Origin: Macrolepiota albuminosa
Lineage: Eukaryota; Basidiomycota; Agaricomycetes; Agaricales; Agaricaceae
DNA length: 64,000 nt
NCBI GenBank assembly: GCA_027475525.1
Contig: JAMWFC010000049.1
Coordinates: 621,297-685,296, forward strand
Direction of reading: 5' to 3'
The notes under the pieces are model-generated. The model did no database searches. It saw only the letters and a list, made by a program, of their open reading frames with translations, and was not told the DNA's origin. Position 1 is the stretch's first letter; every line of letters starts with the position of its first letter. Shown piece by piece: positions 10,854 to 21,755 of the stretch. Position numbers and translations under genes: made by a program.

Positions 10854-10968
10854 ACGGACCTTAGCGTAGATAGGCCGTTTTTGTATATTTTTCTGACGAT
10901 TCCCTGTCATTAGAGGACGATAGCGAGTAAACGGACCTTAGCGTAGATAGGCCGTTTTTGTATATTTT
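10815..10968. repeat. 77-bp tandem duplication 3
   Basis: Copies 10815-10891 and 10892-10968, identical. It spans the stop of the opposite-strand gene, so the protein is unaffected. Confidence 0.95.
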
Positions 10969-11009
10969 TCCTTTTGTTACCGTCTCATATATATTTGTCT
11001 TGCCGCCTC

Positions 11010-11048
<39 letters not shown>

Positions 11049-11381
11049 AGTGAAAAGATAAGTCCCAGAAACCTGAGTTAGCGCAACAGCCGAGAGCCAA
11101 GAAAGTAAGGCAAAGAGAAAGCAAGCGGTAAGTATTCGAAAGTAAGAGGAGTAGTAGATGTGGGACTTAGACAAATTTTTGAGAAAAGGGAAACGCTCAG
11201 TAAATCATCATGGCGAAAAACCCTTGGCGAGATTTGCGCAATGCGCTAAGCGTTGGCGACACGCTAGCGCTGCGACTTGACTATGTAAAGAATTGTCTGT
11301 TGGATATAGTACAGTAAGTATCGGCAAGAGAGATAAGTAAGATAGGTAATAGAAAAAGGAGCTTATCAATAATATTCTTTT
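10854..11381. other. Convergent intergenic region of Elem-D with 37-bp T tract
   Basis: Lies between the 3' ends of the opposite-strand gene and pol. It contains duplication 3 and an uninterrupted T run at 11011-11047. Elem-B has no such run at the matching place, so it is probably an expanded microsatellite. Both transcripts should end here or run into each other; no clear terminator is visible. Confidence 0.6.
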
Positions 11382-14300
11382 CTAATCGTTTTCTTCTTCT
11401 TCAACTAAAGTCGGCAAGTCATCATCGTCCAATAGCTCGGTTTCTTCAAGTTCTCTCAGCTTGGCGGTGTCGATATCTAGCGCTTCAAGCGGCAAGTCAA
11501 TGTGTTCTCTGGCGAGATATGGCAAGAGGCGAAAAGCGGCAACAGGTCGATGCAGTACTGAGCCATCTAATTCACAGAGCACGTAAGCGCCTCCACGGTT
11601 ACGGGAGATAACTACCAAAGGTCCAAGATAGCGCGGGCGCATTTTCTTGTTGTAAGAGGTCTCGATTTTGGAGTTGCGCATGATCACTAGCGCTCCTCTC
11701 GGGAAGTTGTAATCTTTGATAGTGGCGCTATGCTCGGTTTCGAATCGCAGGGCTGCTTGGCGACGAGCGCTAAAGACTACCTCGTGGAGTCGCTCCAAAT
11801 CTTCTTTCCTTCGCTGGAGATCAATTGCTCGTCTGGCGATAAGGTCGGTAGTCGCTAAGATACTGTTGGGCGCTGGCTGAAGGTAGGTCGCTTCTATAAT
11901 GTCGGCAGGGAGTAGCGGATGGGTGCCAGTAGCCGCGTAGTAAGGAGAACAACCCATGCGCTTACGAATAGTAACTCTTTCCGACCAAAATACTGAGTAT
12001 GTCGCTTCACTCCAACGAGACTCGTCGCCATCGACTGCCTTGAAGAGCGCTTGCCGAACGTCAAAGTGTGGTCTCTCTACCAGGCCATTGGCGCGCTTGT
12101 TGTAGCCAGATACTCGAATATGATGGCTTGCCGAACGTCAAAGTGTGGTCTCTCTACCAGGCCATTGGCGCGCTTGTTGTAGCCAGATACTCGAATATGG
12201 TGTATATTGTATTTCTTGGCGAGGTAAGTTAGCGCTTTGATAATGGGCGCACCGTTATCCGTGACGATTTCTCTTAGCGCTCCCCAACGGCAAATGACGT
12301 CCTCAAATAGCCACTTGGCGACCGCGTCGGTATTTTCTCTCTGAAGCATTCGAAATTCAGGCCAGTGGATTAGCGAGCAACGACCTTGAATGATGTACTT
12401 GTAGCGACCAGACTTGGGCATATGCATGGTATCGACGTAGATTTTGCTGAAGAGGGGAGCTGGCGTTGCAACGGTTGGCGGTATGAGCACTTGGCGTGTC
12501 TGTTGGATTTGGCAGAGGTGGCAAGTCCTAATGTACCAGGCGATGTCGGCACTAGCGTGTGGCCACCAGAAGCGTTCTAACAGGGAAGCTCGCGTAGCGT
12601 ACAGACCTCTATGACCTAGCTCGTCATGCATAGCGCGCAAGACTCGTAAGCGACCTTCTGGCTTGATGATCAGCTTGTGGGCTCCATCTCGATTTCGTCG
12701 CCAAAGTCTGTTGTCGGTAAAGAAGAAACGGGTAGCGTAGCGGATAAAGGTAGCGTATTGTTCGTCGGTAAGGTCTGGGGGTCGCTTAAGGTCTTGGATC
12801 CATTGCTCAACTACTAACAAGCGACTGTCTTCCGCTTTTGCCTTGGCGGATCGGGGGACGGCATCGTAGGTCAGGTTTCTGCTGTCTTCCCTTAGCGGAT
12901 GGGGCTCTTGTACGACTTTTACTGGAGGCGAATTTTGACTGAAAATGCTTGCCGTGTAGAATGTGAGGGGTGCGCTAAAGGTCTCGGGGCGGTAAGGGAC
13001 AATGGGATGTAGAAGGATGCTGGCAGGCTGTTGCCGTCGTAGTAAGGGAATTGGCTGTTGTATGAGGTGCACGAAACCATGTAAGCGGTCGATCCAGTCC
13101 TCGAAATCGCTATCAGCCTGAGGGTCCACTACCGGGTCGCCAGGCTGCCGTGGTCGCCTAGAGAGTCCATCTGGGCCGTGGAAAGAGCTCTTGACGTGTA
13201 CCAGCTCAAAATGGAACATGAGGATGGCGACTACCCACCGGTTCATGCTAGCGGATGGCTGGATATCGGGATTCTGCAGCATGCCTTTGATGTACCTAGC
13301 GTCGACCTCAACAATAAGGTTCCGCACGCCAATCAAATACATCTTTAGCGACCGGAAGGCTTTGAAGAGTCCATAGAGCTCTAGCTTAGGCTGACTGTAG
13401 CGAGACTCTCTGTCGTTTAGCGTGATGGACCCAAAGCGGTTGTAACGTCGCTGTTTCCGATTGTTGCTAAGGCACTGGCACAAGAAGTAACCAACGGCAA
13501 TGTACGAGGTATCCACCGCCAAGATAACAGGGTCGGCAGATGTATAATCGATGGGGACTAGGGGCTTGGCGTCTTGTAAGGCTTTTACTAAGTCGCGTTG
13601 GGCAGTGACCTGGTCTGGCCCAAATTCGAAGGGCTCGTTAGCGCGGGTGAGTCGGTTAAGGGCATGTGCGCGATGGGCAAAGTTCTTGACGAATATTCTA
13701 AGAACGCCAACGGTACCAAGAAAGGCGCGAACTTCAGATAAGTCGCGGCAAGGACCCCAGCGCTCCAAGAGTGCTAAGCGAGACTCGTCGGGAATGCGAC
13801 CGCCGGGAGTGCAGATGTGACCAAGTATTTTGAACCTTGGCGCACAAAGAAGGAGCTTGTGACCGCTAAAGGTGCCACCGCTATACTTCATACGTTGGAG
13901 AACTCGATTGAGCAGCAAGAAAAACTCCCATAGCGCTAAGCGAATGTTGGGGTTCTCCGGATGGGTCGTCGGTAAGCCGTTAACGAGTCGCCAGTCTTTG
14001 GGACCTTTGACGCCAACGTCATCAATGAAGCTAAGGACATGGTGCGGTATCTCGGGTTGGAGGATGAATGTGATGTCGTCATGGAATATAGGGACTGAGT
14101 TTGTCCAGCCCATCGGCAAGGTGACTAGGCGCAGTGCGCCAAACGGAGTCTGAAATGTGGTGAGATCTCGGGAAGAAGGGTGTATCAGACGTTCGTCGTA
14201 GCCAACGTAAAGGTCAAGGGTGGCGCCACAAATGCGCCCGGCAAAGGACTCGGCAACGTGGTCAGGGAAAGGCGGTACGCCAGAGTGTCGAATGGTAACT

Positions 14301-15208
14301 CTGTTCAGCGGCTCGAGACTGTGGACTATACGGAGGTTGCCGTTCTTTTTGAGGACGCAGAACCAACGGGAGCGGTAAGAACTATTTGAGGGCTCGTAGA
14401 CGCCAGCCTGTATCTTGGTCCTAATAATTTGGCAGACCTCGGCTTCGATTCCAGGCGGTAGCGGTCGGTTGTGCTCAGTCCACGGCACATGAGGGATAGT
14501 CGGGATAACGATTGGCGGGAAGAAGTCTGTACGTAGACTGCCGCGTTCTGAGTCCTCCCAGGCAAAGGCTTTGTCTTGCTTAGCGACGAGATCGGTAAGG
14601 ACGTTCAACTCATCTTTGGTCAAAAATCCTGTGTCGTGCTCCTTGGCGAACTGCTGTTGGCGTTCCGCGGTAAAACGTCCCGTGGGCTGAAAGGGTGACG
14701 GGTTTGGCGATAAAATAGGTATGTCGGCAAGAGGGTCGCCAATAATCTGGCGCTCGATCCTAAACGTCTCGGGAGAGTGCGCAGCGATGGGCTTTGTTTT
14801 AAGCGCAACTGGCTTATATTTCTTTTTGACTTGTACCCCTTTCCTTTTGGGAGCGTTAGCTTGGTTATATACAGAAGTGGAAAGGGGAACTGTAGCCTGA
14901 GGAGCGGCAAGTCCAAGAACGGCAGGAGACGAGGCTCCGGGAAGAGTGGTAAGATAGGTATCGGTAGACGCAAAACTTTGAAACGATTCTGAGGCGGTAA
15001 GATATAAGTAGGCAAGAGAGGAGTCGGTAATATTTTGATTTTTCTGGGAAGGCTCTGCGTCGGTAGTGGGTAAAGTAGTTAAAACGTCTTCGTCAAGAAA
15101 AGCAGTAGACAAAACAGTTACAAGACCAGTTGAATGGTCAAATTCCAGCGTTAGCGCCACATCTCCGTGATCGTCGCCAATCACCTCCTCGATGGTCTGT
15201 GAAAACAC
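11382..15208 (-). CDS. pol: Elem-D pol: reverse transcriptase, RNase H, integrase
   Basis: The frame starts at GTG 15208, overlapping the end of gag in the -1 frame, and is open to 12077. Collapsing the 77-bp duplication at 12049-12202 restores one frame to the stop at 11382. Order: linker; RT with LDLYVGYDER, LPMGWTNSV and a catalytic box FIDDVGVKG near 14005-14035 (FIDD instead of YLDD); RNase H (ILAVDTSYIAVGYF near 13500); integrase HHCC domain (HDELGHRGLY...CHLCQ, about 12490-12625); core with VDTMHM, TDNGAP and NGLVERPH; and a GPY-like C-terminal module (RYLGPLVVI, LLPYL). There is no chromodomain. It makes and integrates element cDNA. Elem-B carries a decayed relative. Confidence 0.9.
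12049..12202. repeat. 77-bp tandem duplication 4
   Basis: Copies 12049-12125 and 12126-12202 with one mismatch near the end. It breaks the integrase frame of Elem-D pol; removing one copy restores it. Confidence 0.95.
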
Positions 15209-17493
15209 CGGTGTGGAGGCTCGTTGGCGTGTTGGTCGGTAAACTCTGGGGGCTTAGCGCGGGCGCCTTTTCGTTGTCCCCTAGGGAACGTTGGCACCGT
15301 TCGTCGGATTCCGGAGTTGGGGTCGCTAATTGTGAGGGTCGTTTCCTCGTCGGTAACTGTCTTGACGACTGATCGCGCCAAGACGTCGAAGGGTCTGCCC
15401 AGTAGTAGGTCGTAAGCTGGTGAACGTAAGATGTGGATCTGAAGATAAAACGTAATGTCGCCAAGGGTGCACGGCACATTCTTGGCGAGGCCTAGGGATC
15501 TGTCCACCGTACCGTTAGCGCTCTGCATGTTTAGTATAACGGTAGGGTCGTAAATGAGGCCTAGATCGTTAGCGACTTCTGCTGCCATAGAAATAATCTG
15601 AGACCCGCTATCCACGATTGCCTCTACTTCGTGCTTGTTGTCTACGGTTAGCGCTACTGAGCGGATAGCGTGCGATTCTTGAGCGACGGTAAGGATGGCG
15701 GGGTCCTCTCCATGGTCTACAGATCTAAGGTAGGTCTCCACTGGGTCCACCGAGGTGGCGTTAGCGATGGGGTCGGCAAGAGGTTCATTGGTGTCGGGAG
15801 CGTCGATGGTAACAGAGAAACCAGGAAGCGCGTCGTCGAGTTCATCAACTTCGGCAACGGCTGTCGCCAAGGGTCGTCGAGGAGTGACTGCCGTCTTGAC
15901 TTGGTTGCGGACGTCGGGAGCAATACTACAAAGCTCTTCTACTGATAAGGTAACATTGGTTTTCATGATGCGGTTAAAGACGTGGTTGGATTTCTCGATA
16001 TCGAATATTGGCGCAGTAGGTCGGTAGCCACCCTCAGGACGTTTCTCGGGAGCGGCAAAGTTTCGTTGTGCGGGAGCGTGATAACGGTCGGGAATCCCGG
16101 AGTAGGGATGGAGAGGCGGCAAAGGCGGGTCGGGAGCGGTAGCGGACGACGGTGGTTCTGAGGCAGGAGCAGGGGCAGTGGCAGGAGGTGCGGCAGGAGC
16201 AGGTGTCGGTAACTTGCTAGCGGGAGGCATTGGCTTGTATCCTTTAAGAGGTTGTTTAGGCTGCTTAACTTCAACCCCATCAAAGACCTGGTTCTTTAGC
16301 GAATCTAATTCCTGCTGCAGCTTGGCGATACGCTCTTCCCGCGAGAAAGTAGGGTGGTCGCCAACGCTGTCGAAATGTAGGACCTCGTGAATCATCTGCT
16401 GTTGGGTCGCCTGTTCGGGGTCGGGGTTAGCGTTGCCAGATAGCGTGCCGGTAACGATTTGTCCTGGGTTGCGCCTATGCCATTCATCAACTCGCTCCTG
16501 GAAGGACTTCTTGTCTGGGTAGTTGGGGATGGTGGCGCCAGTGGTGAGGACTATCTTGCCGTCGATAGCTCGTCGAATTCTACCTTGGCGAACGTAATTC
16601 TCGAGGGTAGCGCAGCGTCCTCTAGTCATGGTGTGGCCAATTTCCCCACAGAAGTGGCAAGGGCCAGGTGCGGGTACGTTAGCGGGTCGGTTAGCAGTCA
16701 GGTTGGTGGTAATCATAGTTTCGATACGTGTCATAGCGGAAGCGACAGCGGCGGTAATCGCAGCATTGAGCTCCTCCTTCTTAACGAAGTCGGCAACAGG
16801 AGGCGGGATGGGAATGATACCGTTAGTTCGCTCAGGTGGTGGGCTCGTCCTAGCGCGCTGCAGTCCAACGCCAGTGTCCGTTCCCTTGAGAACCCATTTA
16901 CCGGCTTCAAAGACGTCGGCAACGTTATAGGGCTCGTCTGGGTGATGAGCCTGATGAACTATCTCTAGGCGACGAGCAATACGAGTCCAAAGCGAAGTCG
17001 GGATGCCTTGCTGGAACAGGCGACGCTCCTCGTTAATATAGAGCTTGCCGTTCTGCAGGAGCCACCTAGCGATTTTCTGGAACTCGCGGTAATACGTAGA
17101 GAACGCGCCAAGCGACGATGTGCCACTGTCGAAAGATTCCTGTACTAGTTTCTGTAACTCGTTTACCGTGTATCGGGTAGCCTCCTCAGCGCCAGGGTAC
17201 AGCTGGATAACTGCCGTCTTCCAGTCCTCATACGAAGCGCCTTGAGCTGGAGCTGGCGGTGCGGCAGGGACAAAGGCGGCAAACTCCGTAAGACCTGTCC
17301 ACGTCTCTGCCGTGTCATACGATACGTATCTTGCCGCGTACTCCTTCATCTGCGTGTGGTCGGTAATGTTACAATCTCTGAATAGATACTCCAACTCCTT
17401 GAAATACTGGGAGAGCTCCCGTGGCTTGGTCTCGTCCCATTTCGGTGCCGAGAAGTGGTTGCGTGGCGGCATGCGCTGGACTTGTTGTTCCAT
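15181..17493 (-). CDS. gag: Elem-D gag with C-terminal aspartic protease
   Basis: 770 residues from ATG 17493 (MEQQVQRMPPRNHFSAP), the first in-frame ATG after the leader. The N-terminal half is a typical gypsy gag core (LSQYFKELEYLF, ETWTGLTEF). An atypical zinc knuckle CHFCGEIGHTMTRGRC (C-X2-C-X4-H-X6-C) is at about 16610-16660. A proline-rich stretch (PAPAAPPATAPAPASEPP) follows, then the protease with EAIVDSGSQIISM near 15595 and LLLGRPFDV near 15390. The ORF ends at 15181-15183, 28 nt beyond the pol GTG; the two frames are both open for about 70 nt. It forms the virus-like particle and cleaves the polyprotein. Fully open, in contrast to the Elem-B copy. Confidence 0.9.
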   Translation of the reverse strand: MEQQVQRMPPRNHFSAPKWDETKPRELSQYFKELEYLFRDCNITDHTQMKEYAARYVSYDTAETWTGLTEFAAFVPAAPPAPAQGASYEDWKTAVIQLYPGAEEATRYTVNELQKLVQESFDSGTSSLGAFSTYYREFQKIARWLLQNGKLYINEERRLFQQGIPTSLWTRIARRLEIVHQAHHPDEPYNVADVFEAGKWVLKGTDTGVGLQRARTSPPPERTNGIIPIPPPVADFVKKEELNAAITAAVASAMTRIETMITTNLTANRPANVPAPGPCHFCGEIGHTMTRGRCATLENYVRQGRIRRAIDGKIVLTTGATIPNYPDKKSFQERVDEWHRRNPGQIVTGTLSGNANPDPEQATQQQMIHEVLHFDSVGDHPTFSREERIAKLQQELDSLKNQVFDGVEVKQPKQPLKGYKPMPPASKLPTPAPAAPPATAPAPASEPPSSATAPDPPLPPLHPYSGIPDRYHAPAQRNFAAPEKRPEGGYRPTAPIFDIEKSNHVFNRIMKTNVTLSVEELCSIAPDVRNQVKTAVTPRRPLATAVAEVDELDDALPGFSVTIDAPDTNEPLADPIANATSVDPVETYLRSVDHGEDPAILTVAQESHAIRSVALTVDNKHEVEAIVDSGSQIISMAAEVANDLGLIYDPTVILNMQSANGTVDRSLGLAKNVPCTLGDITFYLQIHILRSPAYDLLLGRPFDVLARSVVKTVTDEETTLTISDPNSGIRRTVPTFPRGQRKGARAKPPEFTDQHANEPPHRCFHRPSRR

Positions 17494-17873
17494 AGCGACT
17501 GTGTTGGCGAGTTCGGTTAGCGGTAGTGGGGAAGGAGTTCTAGAAATTGGCGACGGGGTAAGAGAAATGAGTTGTGAAAGAGGCGTTAGCGGAGTAATGG
17601 GGGTGATTGGTTGCGGTACGGTAAATGGCGACGCTAAGGGGTCGTCGGCACTGTAATCGAGGGAATGCGGGAAGAGATCAGGAAAAGCGTCTACAGTGGC
17701 GTTCTGTAGTTCCTGGGCGAGAGAGAGACCCGGTAAGGCACCAGGTGGTTGTGGGGTTGATGGGTGGGAAGGAGCTATGCCTTCTGCCGACTGGTCTAGC
17801 AGGCGGCGCCTACGCTGGAGACGGGTTTCTGGCGGAATTCTGCCCTAGAGATCCCTCGCGGTGGGCTCCAATT
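17494..17873 (-). other. Elem-D leader with primer-binding site
   Basis: The 380 bp between the 5' LTR and the gag ATG. It holds the primer-binding site (next entry). The gag frame stays open for much of it but has no ATG, and no start elsewhere is convincing. Confidence 0.7.
17853..17870 (-). other. Elem-D primer-binding site
   Basis: On the minus strand TGGAGCCCACCGCGAGGG starts three bases after the 5' LTR, complementary to a tRNA 3' terminus. Conserved in Elem-B with one CG-to-CA change. Confidence 0.75.
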
Positions 17874-18825
17874 TGATGACGCCCAAAGTTTGGTCAGTAA
17901 CAAATGTAACTGGTTTGTTACCGTACCAAGAGTGTGCGTTGGGCGCGCTAAAAGTGATTTGAGGAGTCCCGGGCAGGTCCCAGAGAACGCGTCTGTGAAA
18001 AAGGTGTAAAGTCGGTAACGGGTGCCGGCAAGTGTAAGCGCTAAGGTAAAGCGCCTAGGAAGAAGCGGTAAGTGAAGACGGCAAGGGTGAGCGGCAAGAG
18101 CACGATAAGCTTAGCGAAGTTCTAAGCGTCGATAATGCCTGCCGTAGTTGCAAGGCGCGAGTATGTCGAGTGTTGGCGAACGTCTGCAACTGCCGATGAG
18201 TTTTGACGTTGCCGACCGTAGCGTAAATGAGCTCTTGAGCGTAAGGGAGACTGAAGTAAGTGGGGGAAACTGTGGTCTATTCGTCTGCTGGTCCATTGTA
18301 CAAGTCGGTAAGTACTTTTATACTACAAAGAGTTCGCCGTCGCCAGTGACCAACCATCGCCAAAGTGCGGTAAACTGGAAAATTTCATAGGGGTAGCTCC
18401 AACGGTTTCCGATCCCTACCGTCCTTGGAGGACCCTTGGCGCCACCAGGCGGCAGATCGCGGTACTAAACCATCAATCCATCACCCTTCTGCCTGTCAGA
18501 ACACCTAAGCGACGTTGGGCGCCAAATCGAGACGGTAAGCGGTGTCAGACGCCAAGGTCAAACGCCAAGCTGTCCGTCAGTTTTTGATAGATCATCAAGC
18601 TTCTCGCTAAGCGCTGTCATCAGTGACTGATGCCATCTGTCAGTTGTCATTCCTGCTGCCGTCGGCGCTATCATTGATTGGATCTGCTTCTTGCCGTGCG
18701 CGGCCGTCGGGAATGGCTTAAAATGGGTAGAACGCATGCGCCAAGTTCGGAACGAGTGCGGCAAGGTTTCCGGAGCCGGTGCCGCGCCTGCCGTTGATGC
18801 GCCTAACCTGTATAGGGTCCTATCA
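17874..18825 (-). repeat. Elem-D 5' LTR
   Basis: 952 bp, near-identical to the 3' LTR. Followed on the right by the TSD ACGG and the rest of Elem-C ORF-X. Confidence 0.95.
18316..18322 (-). promoter_or_regulatory. TATA box in Elem-D 5' LTR
   Basis: TATAAAA on the minus strand inside the LTR, matching the position of TATATAAA in the Elem-B LTR. Likely core promoter for the gag-pol RNA. Confidence 0.5.
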
Positions 18826-19483
18826 ACGGCGTTGCCCTCTTTATCGGTTTTGAAGGACCTGGCTGCGCGGGCTTCTTGCCCAACAAAGATGGTATTGGTC
18901 ACTGGCAACCAATAGAACTGGGGAGCTAACCCCGTGCCAAAGAATGAGTTCTGGCGCTCAACAGTGTGATCACGGTAGATCACAACACTGAGCGCATCAG
19001 GGATGCGCCCGGTTTGATCCTTGCTTGGCGCTATCCTGCGCCTGACGGTCCATCTTGGCCCATCAATTGCTGTTGCGCTGTTCGTGTGCCATATGCTGTG
19101 CTGCTGTCTCGTGCAGCACAGGAGATTCCATGCGAGCCTCTTCAGGCTCCTCATACCAATCGTCATTGGAGGGTGGGGATGGCAGCCTCTCTGGCTCTGA
19201 CTTATCAGACCGTGGGTCCATTGCCCACACACACTGCGGGAGTCGGGCTGGTGGGCCCTCTACCAGTATTGCGGGTAAAAAGAGGATGTTAGCCTCTGGG
19301 GCCCCTTTCAGGGCATCCTTGGGGAAGTGCACGTTAACGTATGCGTGCCCTTCTGGTTGCTTATCCTGATGATCCTTTCGGGGTTGTGAGGCCTTAGCCT
19401 CAGTGGGGCGTGTGCTCACGCCCCTGGAACTCTGCTCCCCAGAGTGCGTGGTGGAAACCACGGATATTGGTCGCAAAGATGCG

Positions 19484-19637
19484 ACCTCAGACATGCCGCT
19501 GGCGAGGCGCTGGATAAGCCGGGGGGCGGCTGGAGCAGGGACATCTTCATAGGGAAGGATACCTCAGACATGCCGCTGGCGAGGCGCTGGATAAGCCGGG
19601 GGGCGGCTGGAGCAGGGACATCTTCATAGGGAAGGAT
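19484..19637. repeat. 77-bp tandem duplication 5
   Basis: Copies 19484-19560 and 19561-19637, identical. Breaks Elem-C ORF-X. Confidence 0.95.
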
Positions 19638-19777
19638 GTCCCATCCTAGGCCGGCCTCCCAGCCGGGGGCAACAATGCTCGACTTAATCGAGCGGGAGGG
19701 CGCATCCTCCACTCCTTGCCAACGTGCCCTTTTGCTGGAGTCGGTGTCCCGACTCGGGGGTGTAGTCTGCCGCTTAT

Positions 19778-19931
19778 GAGCGGCTGATAGGGCAAGGAGA
19801 TCAGTTTTGCGCTGGGCATGCATATGATCCATGTCGTCCATCATCCAGCTGATGGAGCGGCTGATAGGGCAAGGAGATCAGTTTTGCGCTGGGCATGCAT
19901 ATGATCCATGTCGTCCATCATCCAGCTGATG
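19778..19931. repeat. 77-bp tandem duplication 6
   Basis: Copies 19778-19854 and 19855-19931, identical. Breaks Elem-C ORF-X a second time. Confidence 0.95.
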
Positions 19932-21601
19932 AGGACAACCGCCTCCGCATTGCGGAGGAATGATGACTCTGCGGGTACATTGTACCCATTGTCTCCCAGA
20001 CGTTGGAGAAGGGTAGCCAGGACTAAGTCCTGGTTGCGACTGGGCTCGACAGCCTGTGCTTTTCCTTTGTCGCATTGAGGACGCGACTCTTCTTCCGAGC
20101 TGGGCTCAGATTGGTGTGGCATTTCCAGCCGCTGTAGCAAGGAGAGCTTGGCCAGGCTCTCCATCAGTGCATCAGCCAATGAACTGATGCTCTGTTCTGG
20201 ACTGAGAGTTTCTGTGCTCTCAATGGCTGCGGTGGCCTGCACGAGGAGTGCTTGGCGTCCCTCTAGATTATCAATTGGTGCTGTGGTCGACAGGGAAATC
20301 GACCAGCCTCCCTTGGCTGGCGCCTTATGCGAGGCGATGTACTGGGGCATTGCGCCTCAAGCCTCCATCCAAGGCGGGGGGTACGGCATCATTACAGGCA
20401 CACCACCCATGCCAGGGTACTGCGCCGGGGCGGTAAACTGGGGCAAAAGATGTGCGCCCATAGCCCCTCTCACCATAGCGGAGGCAAACTGCCCCCATCC
20501 TGACGCTGCTTGGGGGCTGACTAGCCCCCTGTAGGCCTGTTGCTGGGATTGGCCCTCTGCGTTATGCGGTGCATAAGCGCCCGCTACTGGTTGTTGGGGC
20601 TGATAGCTGCCCACAGGTGCGTTCTGGGGCATGAAGTTGCCCTGCATGGGTTGGAGTGGCAGATAGCCACTGATCACCAGCTGCTGCAGCAGGTAGCCCG
20701 CCGCTGGTGGTTGCTGCTGCTGTGGGAAGCCCACAGCTTGTTGCGATTGTCCCTACTGGGGCGCATTTTGGGTCAGCGGGGGAGCCATCTGCCCCCCCCC
20801 TTCAGCCAACGGTAAGACCGACGGTGCAAACTCAATGTGCTGCTGCTGCTGCTGCTCATTCTGGTCCACGGGCATGTTGTCCATGGTTGAGGGAAAAAAG
20901 CGAAAAAGAAATTTTGCCTTTTAAGACGTGTTTCAGCCACAGCTGCTGACCAACTCAGCCAAGCCGCGATCGGCACGGCCAATCAAATTAAGCGCCGGCA
21001 CACTTACTTAATTGATGTGGGCGCTTAACGCCCTTCAACTCCAAATAACGGTCAAGTGCCGCCAACTTGGAGCGATGGGAGTGTGGCTCCCATGTTGTGG
21101 TCCCAAGGGACCAGCGTACCTCAAACTCGAGCGTGTTACGCTCAGTCTGCCGGTGCCCAATGATGCACTCGACAAACCATTTGTCATCGTCTCGAGCCCC
21201 AAAATCATAGGGGCCCGGGGTCACCCTGTTAGGGAATAGCGCATCGTCAGACGCGCTGTATGGTCGCAACAGCAACATGTAAAACTTTGGAACGATGCGT
21301 CGTTCCTGTAATGCCAGAGGCAGCTCCAACACATAGTTGGAGGTACTTGGCTCTGCGTCTAGAACGCGGTATGGGCCTACTCATTTTGGGCAGAGTTTAC
21401 TCGCCCGACCCTTTGGGAGTCTCAGGTTATGCGTTGACAGGTAAACCAACGCTCCTACTGCTATTGGCAGTTCTGCTCGCCTACGGTGATTGGCATTTTT
21501 CGCCTGAAAGACTCGCGCCTCTATGATGGCGTCATGCGCCGCCGCAATGTTCTCCAGGGCCTGCCTGGCAAACTCAACAACTCCTCAGTGAGCCACCGTA
21601 T

Positions 21602-21755
21602 CAGCATGGAGGGCAAGTACCCTCCATTGAGCTCAAAGGGCACATACCCTGTCGTATCTGAGATACTCGCGTTAATCGCAGCATGGAGGGCAAGTACCCT
21701 CCATTGAGCTCAAAGGGCACATACCCTGTCGTATCTGAGATACTCGCGTTAATCG
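21602..21755. repeat. 77-bp tandem duplication 7
   Basis: Copies 21602-21678 and 21679-21755, identical. Breaks the Elem-C integrase. Confidence 0.95.

Larger units (their letters stand above)
7233..18825 (-). mobile_element. Elem-D: young full-length family 2 Ty3/gypsy element
   Basis: 11.6 kb as assembled (about 11.36 kb without three 77-bp duplications), inserted into Elem-C ORF-X. The LTRs are nearly identical; I see one mismatch (A at 7475, G at 18116) over 952 bp. The TSD is 4 bp, ACGG (7229-7232 and 18826-18829). In element sense: LTR, PBS, leader, gag-protease, pol, then an opposite-strand spliced gene, PPT, LTR. gag is open; pol is open once the duplication at 12049 is collapsed; the opposite-strand gene is open across six exons. 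This is the most recent insertion seen here and possibly still competent. Confidence 0.93.
18826..20884 (-). pseudogene. Elem-C ORF-X, N-terminal Gln/Pro-rich part
   Basis: Starts at ATG 20884 (MDNMPVDQNEQQ) 104 bp after the pol stop, behind a pyrimidine-rich tract on the coding strand. A polyglutamine run is followed by Gln/Pro/Gly-rich sequence (FPQQQQPPAAGY), a helical Ser/Glu-rich part, a basic segment and the start of the C-terminal domain (VIYRDHTVERQNSFF), cut by Elem-D at 18826. Reading is broken by the 77-bp duplications at 19484 and 19778 and by a slippage-prone G run near 20800. Homologous to 45966-49352 and 56170-59179. Confidence 0.7.

Noticed and set aside
14777..14992. Plus-strand ORFs within Elem-D and Elem-C gag-pol
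   Set aside because: Shadows of recognised pol and gag frames on the other strand.
18558..18825. LTR-derived tail of a 224-residue ORF (18558-19232)
   Set aside because: A chimera of Elem-C ORF-X and the Elem-D LTR, created by the insertion.
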